Position numbers and translations under genes: made by a program. Below, piece by piece: positions 24,192-31,778 of a DNA stretch of 64,000 nt. The stretch is from Nocardia colli (GTDB lineage: Bacteria; Actinomycetota; Actinomycetes; Mycobacteriales; Mycobacteriaceae): NCBI RefSeq assembly GCF_008704205.1, contig NZ_VXLC01000045.1, positions 35,466 through 99,465 on the forward strand, written 5' to 3'. Each line of letters begins with the position of its first letter. Within the stretch, counting starts at the first letter, position 1. Below the pieces are notes generated by a model. It did no database searches and was not told where the DNA came from. It saw only the letters and a program-made list of their open reading frames with translations.

Positions 24192-24851
24192 ATGCCTGAA
24201 AGGTTTCAACTTCCCCCACCGGGGTTCTTGAAGACGGAAATAATAAATCTGGGTCCGGTCATCGAACCGAAATACAGCGACGCCGAGGATTGGGGGCGAT
24301 TTCTCCCGGCCGTCGAGACCACGCCGGTGCGGTACGAGGAGCGAAGCCTCGCCGAACTCGACCGGCGTGCGGCGGCGGCACCCGAGATCGCCCTCGCGGC
24401 GACCGAAATCGAGGAGCTGCTGCGCGGCAAACGGTACGAAATCATCAGCGTCGGTACCCGAGAGCTGGATCGGAACACCGAGTATCCCGTCGTCGTCATC
24501 TACGACTACGACGCGGACATCACCATCGAGGCGATCGTCGACCCGGCTCAGCGCGCGGTCGTGCAAGTCACCACCTCGTCGAACCAGCCGGCCGTATCCG
24601 CGCAGGAGGAGCGGCGCGCGATCGAGTTGGTCCGCGCGGACGGTCACTTGCCGGACAACGGAATCGACGTCGGCACCGGTCTGGGACTGATCATCGAAGA
24701 CGTCGACATCCACAGCCCCAGGCACGGGCACCGGCTCGTCGATCTGCGGTTCGGGCCGCGGGATCTGCGGATGCCGGCCGCCTTCGCCATCGTCGACCTG
24801 AGCACCGACGAGGTCGTGCAGGCCGGCCTGTTTCCGAAGGGATTGCTATGA
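24192..24851 (+). CDS. Copper amine oxidase N2/N3-like small subunit
   Basis: 219 aa from an ATG with GGAGG 5 bases upstream. IVDPAQRAVVQVTTSSNQPA followed by a QEERRAIELVRADG helix resembles the N2/N3 domains of copper amine oxidases, where a beta-sheet is followed by 'EE..A..L...D'. The C-terminal part holds DIHSPRHGHRLVDLRF and a LPKGLL-like end. No signal peptide is visible. It overlaps the next gene by 4 bases (ATGA), and the two together look like an amine oxidase split between N-terminal and catalytic regions. Confidence 0.6.
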   Translation: MPERFQLPPPGFLKTEIINLGPVIEPKYSDAEDWGRFLPAVETTPVRYEERSLAELDRRAAAAPEIALAATEIEELLRGKRYEIISVGTRELDRNTEYPVVVIYDYDADITIEAIVDPAQRAVVQVTTSSNQPAVSAQEERRAIELVRADGHLPDNGIDVGTGLGLIIEDVDIHSPRHGHRLVDLRFGPRDLRMPAAFAIVDLSTDEVVQAGLFPKGLL

Positions 24852-25690
24852 GCGTGTCCGGAGTGGTGAGTTGGCCGCCGGAGGCTCCGGTGTGGACATT
24901 CAACTGGGAGATGATCGACGGCGATACCGAGGCGATCAGGTTCCGTGAGGTCTTCTATCGGGGCAAGAAGGTGCTGTACAAGGCCAGCGTGCCGATGATC
25001 CGAGTCCAATACGACCAGGGCGGCGGTCCCTATAAGGATCAGATGGGAACCTCGAATCTGCAACGACCGGTCGAGGTATATGAAGGCAGTCCGGGCGACG
25101 GATTCCGATTCCTGGTGGTCGACTCCTATCACCGCATCGTGAATTACCGTCTGCTCAATCGCTGGATATTCCGGGACGACGGCATCATTTTGCCGCAGAT
25201 GTACAGCGCGGGACTCCAGCATCCCTACAATCATCGCCACCATGTCTATTGGCGGTTCGATTTCGATATCGACGGGTCGCAGAACAATCTCGCGCTTCAG
25301 CATCTGCCGACAAGTCAGGACTGGGGATATGGCCCCGGCTGGAATCCGAAGACGAGCGAGGTGTCGACGGTCCACACCGGCGACAACCGCTGGGCGGTGA
25401 TGAACAAGGACACCAACCGTGGGTTCCTGATCGACAAGGGACCGTTCGACGGCACCAGCGACTGGTTCTCGAATCTGGACGTGGCGATCGTCGCCTATCA
25501 CGGAGCAGAGGATCTCCGGGGCGCCCACGGCACGAGCCAAGACGATCAGATCTGGCAGCACGTCAACGGGGAGAACACGGACGGCCAGGACAACGTCATG
25601 TGGTACGTCGCGCATCTAGCCCACGAGGCGCACGACGGCGGCGACGAATGGCACGTCTGCGGGCCGATTCTGCGCCATTTCCGTTACTGA
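24848..25690 (+). CDS. Copper amine oxidase catalytic-domain-like large subunit
   Basis: 280 aa. REVFYRGKKVLYKASVPMIRVQYD matches the start of the amine-oxidase catalytic beta-sandwich, NHRHH followed by VYWRFDFDIDG matches the HxH copper-ligand strand, and RIVNYRLLNRWIF aligns with the segment around the TPQ tyrosine, where NYDY/NYEY is normal but NYRL is present. The domain is far shorter than the usual ~400-residue catalytic region. Either a divergent Cu/TPQ enzyme made of two subunits or an inactive relative is possible. Both genes of the pair look somewhat richer in A+T than their neighbours. Confidence 0.6.
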   Translation: MSVSGVVSWPPEAPVWTFNWEMIDGDTEAIRFREVFYRGKKVLYKASVPMIRVQYDQGGGPYKDQMGTSNLQRPVEVYEGSPGDGFRFLVVDSYHRIVNYRLLNRWIFRDDGIILPQMYSAGLQHPYNHRHHVYWRFDFDIDGSQNNLALQHLPTSQDWGYGPGWNPKTSEVSTVHTGDNRWAVMNKDTNRGFLIDKGPFDGTSDWFSNLDVAIVAYHGAEDLRGAHGTSQDDQIWQHVNGENTDGQDNVMWYVAHLAHEAHDGGDEWHVCGPILRHFRY

Positions 25691-25700
25691 ACGTCCGACT

Positions 25701-25739
25701 CGAATCCCCGCCCGGCACCGCTGCCCGGACGGGGATTCG
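25701..25739. terminator. Stem-loop between convergent genes
   Basis: CGAATCCCCG (25701-25710) pairs exactly with CGGGGATTCG (25730-25739), with a smaller CCCGG/CCGGG-like pairing inside. It starts 10 bases past the amine-oxidase-like stop and faces the epoxide hydrolase gene, so it may act in both directions. No U-run is present. Confidence 0.65.
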
Positions 25740-25783
25740 CGGCGATGGTCAGACAACGGACCGCCACCGAAATCGACAGGCAG

Positions 25784-26905
25784 TCAGCGGAATTGACGGA
25801 AGAATCCGCGCACCTGCTCGACCAGCGACGCCGGCTGCTCCAGCGCGGCGAAGTGGCCGCCGCGCGGCAGTTCCTCGAACCAGCGCAGGTCGGTGAACCG
25901 GAGCTCCGCCTCGCGCCGTGACGGGCGGGTGATGTCGCGCGGGTAGATCGACAGCCCGGCCGGCGCGGTGACCTTGTCCCGGAAGTTGGCGAAGCTCTCC
26001 CAGTACAGGCGCGCGGACGACGTGGCCGACGCGGTGAACCAATAGACCGAGATCTCGTCGAGGAGCTGCTGCCGCGACACCGCGTCCTCGGGGTGGCCGT
26101 TGTTGTCCGTCCAGGCCCAGAACTTCTCGGCGATCCAGACGGCCTGGCCTGCCGGGGAGTCGGTGAGGCCGTAGCCGAGCGTCTGCGGCCGGGTCGCCTG
26201 GATCGCCGAGTACCCCCGGCCGGTGCGCTGGAATGCCTTCTCGGACTGGAGGTTTGCCAGCTCCGCGGGCGTCGGGTCGTCGAACGTGCCCGCCGCCACG
26301 GACGCCAGGTTCAGGTGTAAGCCGACGACCCGCTCGGGCGCCACCTCGCCCAGCGCGCCGGACACCGCCGAACCCCAGTCACCGCCCTGCGCGCCGTACC
26401 GCGCGTAACCCAGCGAGACCATCAGCGTGTCCCAGGCACGCGCGATGCGTTCGACGCCCCACCCGGTCGTCGACGGCTTGTCACTCCAGCCGTACCCGGG
26501 CAACGACGGCGCGACCACGTGGAACGCGTCCGCCGGGTCGCCGCCGTGCGCGCGCGGGTCGGTCAGCGGGCCGAGGACCTCCAGGAATTCGAGCACCGAG
26601 CCCGGCCAGCCGTGGGTGAGCACCAGTGGGAACGCGTCCGGCTCCGGCGAGCGGACGTGCAGGAAGTGGATGCCGAGCCCGTCGATTGTGTCGCGGTACT
26701 GCGGGAAAGCGTTCAGTCGCGCGGCGAATCCGAAGTCGTAGTCCTCGGCCCAACTGCGGCAGAGCTCCTGCGCGTAAGCCAGCGGCAAACCCTGTGACCA
26801 GTCGTCCACCGGCTCCGGCTCGGGCCAGCGCGTCCGGCGCAATCGTGCACGCAGGTCTGCGATCTCGGCTTCGGTGATGCTGACTTCGAATGGCTCGGCG
26901 GGCAT
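25784..26905 (-). CDS. Epoxide hydrolase (alpha/beta-hydrolase with EHN domain)
   Basis: 373 aa. The N-terminal EHN region (FEVSITEAEIADLRARLRRT) is followed by the oxyanion motif HGWPGS at 98-103, the nucleophile D176 in GAQGGDWGS, and the catalytic H351 in RGGHFAALEQP. These are the classic microsomal-epoxide-hydrolase-type landmarks, and the length is normal. It hydrolyses epoxides to vicinal diols, with an unknown substrate. It stands alone, downstream of a minus-strand MFS gene. Confidence 0.88.
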   Translation of the reverse strand: MPAEPFEVSITEAEIADLRARLRRTRWPEPEPVDDWSQGLPLAYAQELCRSWAEDYDFGFAARLNAFPQYRDTIDGLGIHFLHVRSPEPDAFPLVLTHGWPGSVLEFLEVLGPLTDPRAHGGDPADAFHVVAPSLPGYGWSDKPSTTGWGVERIARAWDTLMVSLGYARYGAQGGDWGSAVSGALGEVAPERVVGLHLNLASVAAGTFDDPTPAELANLQSEKAFQRTGRGYSAIQATRPQTLGYGLTDSPAGQAVWIAEKFWAWTDNNGHPEDAVSRQQLLDEISVYWFTASATSSARLYWESFANFRDKVTAPAGLSIYPRDITRPSRREAELRFTDLRWFEELPRGGHFAALEQPASLVEQVRGFFRQFR

Positions 26906-26971
26906 AGCGGACTCGCTTCCTCGATAGTTATCGGATCGGATGTGGATGCAGCCGGCGACGGATGTGGCCCG

Positions 26972-28369
26972 TCATCGCCCATCAGGTTCAGGTCGACGGC
27001 CTGCGCCAGGACGGCGGGTCAGGCTGAGGACGAGTCCGGCCAGCGGAAGAGCCGCGAGCACGGCGAGAGCCACCGGTACCGACGCGATGCCGGACAGGCC
27101 CGCGACAGCAGCCGGACCGATCCCGCCACCCAGGAAGATCATGAAGTTGAGCAGGCCCTGCGCGGTGTCGCGGTCGCGCGCGGCGACCAGTTCCGGTGCG
27201 AGGCTTACCAATACGGCCTGGGCGCCGGTGAAGCCACACACGGTCAGCGCCGCGCCGACGACAATCGGAATCGGTCCGTCGAAGATCGCGACCACGAGCA
27301 CGCCGACTACGGTGAGTGCCGCAAGCCCAGCCGACATCTGCCAACCTGCGAACCGGTCGGTCACCGTGCCGATCACGCGGCCGGCCAGCACCGAGCAGGC
27401 GGCGGCCGGGACCAAGAGCGCGCCGGCCACGAGAGGGCCACCGCTCGTGGCCTGTTCGATCAGGGACGGGGCGAGGAACAGCACCCCGTAGTAGCCGGCG
27501 AAGATCGTCGCGCCGACCAGCCCGGCCGGCAGGAAGCCGCGGGCCGCGATCACCCGCCGAGGCACGAACCCATCGGGCGTGCGCCACACCCGCCACCACA
27601 GTCCCACCGCGGCGAGCACCCCGGCGGCAGCCACCACGAGCGTGACCGGAGCGGGCAGGCCGACCGAATGTGCCTGCAGCAGCGTGATCAACGAGCCGGC
27701 GAATACCGACAGCACCGCCACGCCGACGATGTCGAGTCGCCCGGCCGAGCCGTCCCGCTCGCCGATCCGCGGGAAAGTGCGCCTACCCGCCGATGCGACC
27801 AGCAGCAGGGGCAGTGCGAGGACCGGGATCGCGAGCACGGCACGCCACCCCAGCCATGCGGTGACCGCCCCGCCCAGCAGCGTCCCGCACGCCGACATCG
27901 TCGCGCTGGCGGCCGCGATGATGCCCAGCGCGCGGATCCGTTCCCGCCCGGGAAGGGCTGTGGCCGTGGCGAATACGGCAATCACGGTCGCACCGGCTCC
28001 GGCGCCGCCGATCAGCCGACCGACGATCACGACCGCCAGCGTCGGGCCCGCTCCCGCGAGCGCCGAGCCCGCGGCAAGTGCGACGACCCCGGCCACGAGC
28101 ACCCGGAAGGACCCCCACCGGGCCATCAGCCGACCCGCGACCGGCATCGCCAGCGCGGAGGTCAGCGACCATGCGGCAAGGATCCACGCCGTGGCCCCGA
28201 ACGGCACCCCGAGCGCGCGGCCGATGGCCGGCAGCGCCACCGACGGTGCGCCGAGCGCTACGTACTGCGGCAGCACCAACATCCCCAGGATCAGACCCAG
28301 CCAGCGGCCGTCGGAGGCGTGTTTCGATCCGCCGCTGAGATCTCTTTCAGACGGGATCGTCTGCGGCAT
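26972..28369 (-). CDS. MFS multidrug-type exporter (DHA2-like, about 14 helices)
   Basis: 465 aa from the ATG at 28369, preceded by GGAGGAGG. About 14 hydrophobic segments are visible. Motif A-like VAGRLMARWGSFRVLV follows helix 2, and GRLIGGAGAGATVIAVFATATALPGRERIRALG is the helix 4-5 region; a second such motif, GRVIGTVTDRFAGW, marks the C-terminal half. This points to proton-driven drug or metabolite export. It is transcribed away from the CGNR regulator gene, sharing a 79-bp intergenic region with an inverted repeat, so that regulator may control it. Confidence 0.85.
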   Translation of the reverse strand: MPQTIPSERDLSGGSKHASDGRWLGLILGMLVLPQYVALGAPSVALPAIGRALGVPFGATAWILAAWSLTSALAMPVAGRLMARWGSFRVLVAGVVALAAGSALAGAGPTLAVVIVGRLIGGAGAGATVIAVFATATALPGRERIRALGIIAAASATMSACGTLLGGAVTAWLGWRAVLAIPVLALPLLLVASAGRRTFPRIGERDGSAGRLDIVGVAVLSVFAGSLITLLQAHSVGLPAPVTLVVAAAGVLAAVGLWWRVWRTPDGFVPRRVIAARGFLPAGLVGATIFAGYYGVLFLAPSLIEQATSGGPLVAGALLVPAAACSVLAGRVIGTVTDRFAGWQMSAGLAALTVVGVLVVAIFDGPIPIVVGAALTVCGFTGAQAVLVSLAPELVAARDRDTAQGLLNFMIFLGGGIGPAAVAGLSGIASVPVALAVLAALPLAGLVLSLTRRPGAGRRPEPDGR

Positions 28370-28390
28370 CGTCGCCTCCTCCCACAGATG

Positions 28391-28420
28391 GTGACACGTG
28401 AAAGCTACTATGGGTGTCAC
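28391..28420. promoter_or_regulatory. Inverted repeat framing a -10 box in the MFS/CGNR divergent promoter region
   Basis: GTGACAC (28391-28397) and GTGTCAC (28414-28420) form a 7-bp inverted repeat with a 16-base spacer. The spacer contains TACTAT at 28406-28411, a good -10 hexamer for the plus-strand CGNR gene. A dimeric regulator bound here would cover the promoter and could control both divergent genes. Confidence 0.55.
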
Positions 28421-28448
28421 ACTACGGAGCAGCGAGGAGACACGTCAA

Positions 28449-29021
28449 ATGCTTGATGCGTGTAACAACGACTCGGCGGTCCAGACGGCCGTCGATCTGG
28501 CCAACACCTCGAGGCCGGTCAAGGGCGAGGATGCGCTCGAGACTGTGGAGCAGCTCCGGGACTTTGCCGAGGCGCATTCAGCGGTCGAGCCTGCGAGTTC
28601 GGCCGGTATGCGGCAGCGTCTCACCCGCGCCGACCTGGCGGAGGTCCGCGCGGTGCGCGAGACGGTTCGTGCCGTGCTCGAACAAGCGAGCACCGACCCG
28701 GTTGGAGCTGCGGTGTTGATCAATGACGGCCTGCGCAACAGCCGCGCCACCCCGGCGCTGCGCCACGATCACGACCGCTGGTGGACCGAGGTCACGTCCG
28801 ATACCGACCGCTACTCGGCGCACCTGGCCGCGACCACACTCAGCGCACTGGCCTCCGTGATCGCCACCCTCGGTCCGACCCGTCTCGGCGCATGCGCCGG
28901 GCCGAGATGCCGGGCCACTTTCGTGGACCTCTCCCGCAACGGCTCGAAGCAGTACTGCACCCGAACCTGCGCACACAGGGCCAGCGTCGCGGCCTACCGG
29001 AGTCGACAGAGCCCGAGCTGA
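28449..29021 (+). CDS. CGNR zinc-finger (ABATE-domain) transcriptional regulator
   Basis: 190 aa from the ATG at 28449 with GAGGAGA upstream; in-frame starts further up would run through the inverted repeat. The N-terminal ABATE region (AVDLANTSRPV, ALETVEQLRDFAEAH, LRQ/VRETVRAVLE) leads to a C-terminal zinc finger with CAGPRC, then YCTRTCAHR in place of the usual CGNR, and a basic YRSRQ end. These proteins are thought to be stress-linked DNA-binding regulators. It is divergent from the MFS exporter, a common regulator-efflux arrangement. Confidence 0.82.
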   Translation: MLDACNNDSAVQTAVDLANTSRPVKGEDALETVEQLRDFAEAHSAVEPASSAGMRQRLTRADLAEVRAVRETVRAVLEQASTDPVGAAVLINDGLRNSRATPALRHDHDRWWTEVTSDTDRYSAHLAATTLSALASVIATLGPTRLGACAGPRCRATFVDLSRNGSKQYCTRTCAHRASVAAYRSRQSPS

Positions 29022-29187
29022 GAACTGGCACGTAGCCCCTGTTAGGTCTGGTGTCGTCCGGGCCGGCGATCGGACGTGCAGATCGCAACAGGTCTAAGCC
29101 CCGCAGGGCCGCCGCTGTGTCAAGCCAACCGGCCACGGCGCGATCGTCGGAAAGCTTGCCGAATTAGGAAAAGTGCGGCGGCAGAGA

Positions 29188-29916
29188 CTATCTCGATGTT
29201 TCGACACCCTGTCTCGCATCAGCCGACAAACCCAACCGTTCGGCGTCGAGCGTCTTGCCGATGGCGGCGGCCACGTCTTCGGGGTGCGTGAGTGGGGACA
29301 GATGGCTGGAGTGCAGCTCGGTGAGGGTGGCGTTCGTCCGGTCAGCGAACCAACGTTGCAACGCGGGGTCGAAGATCCGATCTTCCAGCGACAGCAGGTA
29401 AGTGCACGGCAGATCGCGCCACCCACCCGGCCCCGCAGGCTGGGAGAAACATGCGCCGTGGGTTGGCTTCTGTATTGCGGCCAGCGCTCTGCCCGTTGCG
29501 GCGGGGACATCGGCGGCGAGCACATCGGCGAACTCGGCGGGATCGATGATCGACCAACCGTCGGCAGCGAACCGGATCGCCTCACCGCCAGGCATTTTCG
29601 CACCACGGTTACTGAGCGATGCGACCGTCTCGCCTTCCTCTGGAGCGTAAGCCGCGACAAACACCAGCGAGTCGACCTGCTCGTTATGCCAGGCAGCCCC
29701 GGAAATCACCATGCCGCCGTAGGAATGCCCGACCAGTGTCACCGGCCCGTCGAAACTCGAGATCTCCCGCCGTGTCCAGGCGACGTCATCGCTGAGCGAG
29801 GTCAACGGCAACTGGACAGCCCGCACCTGATGCCCCTGGCTATCCAAGACCTCAATCACCTCCTGCCACAGCGACCCATCACTCCACGCCCCGTGCACCA
29901 GCACAACATTCGCCAC
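29188..29916 (-). CDS. Alpha/beta-hydrolase (esterase/methylesterase-like)
   Basis: 242 aa from the GTG at 29916, chosen because GGAGG lies 5 bases upstream; an ATG at 29937 would add seven residues but lacks a ribosome binding site. VVLVHGAWSDGSLW is the oxyanion region, VGHSYGGMVISG carries the nucleophile Ser, and SSHLSPLTHPEDVA carries the catalytic His. The pattern is that of the salicylate-methylesterase-like/pyrethroid-hydrolase group of small hydrolases. Its promoter region abuts the palindromic operator of the MarR gene, so the two may be co-regulated. Confidence 0.82.
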   Translation of the reverse strand: MANVVLVHGAWSDGSLWQEVIEVLDSQGHQVRAVQLPLTSLSDDVAWTRREISSFDGPVTLVGHSYGGMVISGAAWHNEQVDSLVFVAAYAPEEGETVASLSNRGAKMPGGEAIRFAADGWSIIDPAEFADVLAADVPAATGRALAAIQKPTHGACFSQPAGPGGWRDLPCTYLLSLEDRIFDPALQRWFADRTNATLTELHSSHLSPLTHPEDVAAAIGKTLDAERLGLSADARQGVETSR

Positions 29917-30146
29917 AACCGCCTCCGTGCTTCCCATTCAGCGGACCAGCCGCCGCAATCTCTTCGCAGCACAAGGCAACCAGGCGGCCGGGCCGGCGCC
30001 GAGCCAGCGAGATCGATCTCGCCGCTTTCCGACATCACCCCTGAACGCAAGGACAGAAACCGACGCCCGAGCCCACAGAACGCACCGATTCCGTCGACGC
30101 AGCCTCAATCCGCTCTGCAACACCGGCGGGCCGGGATCTGCCAGCG

Positions 30147-30172
30147 TTGTGTGGTTAATATTAACCACACAA
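30147..30172. promoter_or_regulatory. 26-bp perfect palindromic operator upstream of marR-type gene
   Basis: The half-site TTGTGTGGTTAAT (30147-30159) is followed directly by its exact reverse complement (30160-30172). It is AT-rich against a GC-rich background and ends 20 bases before the ATG of the MarR-family gene. It is almost certainly the regulator's own binding site and may also control the divergent hydrolase gene. Confidence 0.82.
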
Positions 30173-30192
30173 GATTCTGGTACGCTCGCACC

Positions 30193-30615
30193 ATGGATGA
30201 TGGGCTGGGTGACTTGTTGCATCGCGTGGTGTTTTTGCTCGGTGAGGCCACTCGGCGGCGCGTGGAAGCCTCGGGTGGGTTGAGTTATAGCCAGATGCGG
30301 CTGCTCGGCATGGTGGACGAGAGTGGGCCGATGACCCAGCACCAACTGGCGCAAGCGCTTTCGGTCTCCGACCCGGCGATCAGCCGGGCCCTGCGCCCGC
30401 TGCAAGCAGCCGGACTCATCCAGGTCGACCCGGACCCAGAGCACGGACGCCGGCGACTGGTCAGCACCACCGAAGCCGGCCGCAACGCCTTCCACACCAG
30501 TGGTAAGCCACTCCAGGACGAACTACGCGATGCCTTGCTGGCCGTCGGCTTCCCGTATGAGCGTTACGTGCGCGACACTGTCACGCTGGCCGAACTCCTG
30601 GAGCCGAGACGCTAG
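30193..30615 (+). CDS. MarR-family transcriptional regulator
   Basis: 140 aa. The winged helix-turn-helix is clear: MTQHQLAQALSVSDPAISRALRPLQAAGLIQVDPDPEHGRRRLVSTTEAG, with the DxxxxRxxxVxLTxxG wing. The N-terminal helix (GDLLHRVVFLLGEATRRRVE) and the C-terminal helices give the dimer. A 26-bp perfect palindrome sits just upstream. The gene diverges from an alpha/beta hydrolase and converges (15-base gap) with the ESX operon, so the hydrolase is the likely target. Confidence 0.9.
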   Translation: MDDGLGDLLHRVVFLLGEATRRRVEASGGLSYSQMRLLGMVDESGPMTQHQLAQALSVSDPAISRALRPLQAAGLIQVDPDPEHGRRRLVSTTEAGRNAFHTSGKPLQDELRDALLAVGFPYERYVRDTVTLAELLEPRR

Positions 30616-30630
30616 CGCCGAGTTGTGGAA

Positions 30631-30939
30631 CTACTGTGCGCGGTCGTCCATCTTGTCCATCGTGTCCGCGGCGTCGCGCATCCCCTTGGCGAACTTGCCC
30701 GCTGACTCCGACATGTTGTCGCCGCCGGCGAGCAGGTTCGTCTCGGAAGTGCTGTAGCCCTTTCCGCCTTTGGTGAACTTGTTGCCGTAGTCATCTCGAC
30801 CCCACGGAAATCCCTGCGCCTCAATCATATTCCGCAAGTTCGCGATGATGTTCTTCGTCTCCGTGCCGACCTCGTCCATCTGCTCCGCCGCCTGCCGCAA
30901 ACGCGCGGTGTCCACTTGGATACGACGTCCTGCCGCCAT
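30631..30939 (-). CDS. WXG100-like small protein
   Basis: 102 aa from the ATG at 30939 with AGGAG upstream. Two helices flank a central PWGRDDYGNKF turn; the usual W-x-G appears as W-G-R. GKGYSTSE and NMSESAGKFAKGMRDAADTMD follow. It is a paralogue of the 101-aa protein at 40080-40385 (WGxDxxGxxF, KGY). EsxA/B-type proteins of about 100 residues form helical dimers exported by type VII secretion. It is the last gene of the minus-strand ESX operon. Confidence 0.8.
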   Translation of the reverse strand: MAAGRRIQVDTARLRQAAEQMDEVGTETKNIIANLRNMIEAQGFPWGRDDYGNKFTKGGKGYSTSETNLLAGGDNMSESAGKFAKGMRDAADTMDKMDDRAQ

Positions 30940-30968
30940 GACACTCTCCTGAATCTTGTGATCCGGAC

Positions 30969-31778
30969 TCAGTACCGATCCTCGGGACGCCCGTCCTCCC
31001 AATGCGATTCGATGCGCTCGAGCAAGTGCTCGATGTCCCGGTGGATCCGATAGACCAACTGCTGTCTGCTGGTGGCAACGGCGACGGGCGAATCGTCCAG
31101 CGCCATCACGTATCGTCCGTCGTCGGCCACGTCCCGCCACAGCAACGTCGTCTCGTGCAGTCCACGCGGGCCGAACTTCGATCGGCCCTGCGCGACCGTG
31201 ATCACCCCGGTCAGATCGGCACGCTGCTCGAAGAACCGCTGAGTCCGATACACCGGCCGGGACTCGACGTCGTCCCACACCGAGTTGGCACTCCAACTCG
31301 GCGCGATGTGCTCGACCGGGTCGGTCACGATCGGGATATCCGGCAGCCGACCGGCTCCCACGTCCGGCATCGCCTGCACCACCGCGACGGCCATGGCTCG
31401 CGGATCGCATTCGGTCACGACGACCATAGGCGAATCGAAGGTGAGTTCCCCGGGTACCTGTTCGAAGACGAACCCCAGCGCACCCGCCCGCGCGACATGC
31501 ACGCGGAGCACCTTGTCCCGGTCGGTTCTTTCCCGCTCGTCCCAACTCTGCAGCAGCACATACAGTTCGGGGGCACGCAGCACATGGGCCATGCCCGCGA
31601 ACGAGCTGTCCAGCCTGGGCTGCAACTCCGCCCATACCAAGCGTTTTCGTTGCTCCAGGTCGTCGGACATCACCTCCTCGTCGCTCTGGAACAGCAACGG
31701 CCGCGGCAACGACCCTGCGCGATACTGCTCGCACAGCACGAGAAATTCGAGTGAGGTGAACTTCCACTGCAGCGTCAC
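30969..31778 (-). CDS. espG: EspG-family ESX secretion chaperone (second copy)
   Basis: 269 aa from a GTG overlapping the upstream stop by 4 bases. FTSLEFLVLCEQY at the N-terminus and LLWRDVADDGRYVMAL near the C-terminus align with the EspG at 15532-16338. Its partner is probably the 846-aa WXG protein encoded immediately upstream. The duplication of substrate plus EspG in two loci 15 kb apart suggests two related secretion cassettes, each with its own chaperone. Confidence 0.85.
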   Translation of the reverse strand: MTLQWKFTSLEFLVLCEQYRAGSLPRPLLFQSDEEVMSDDLEQRKRLVWAELQPRLDSSFAGMAHVLRAPELYVLLQSWDERERTDRDKVLRVHVARAGALGFVFEQVPGELTFDSPMVVVTECDPRAMAVAVVQAMPDVGAGRLPDIPIVTDPVEHIAPSWSANSVWDDVESRPVYRTQRFFEQRADLTGVITVAQGRSKFGPRGLHETTLLWRDVADDGRYVMALDDSPVAVATSRQQLVYRIHRDIEHLLERIESHWEDGRPEDRY

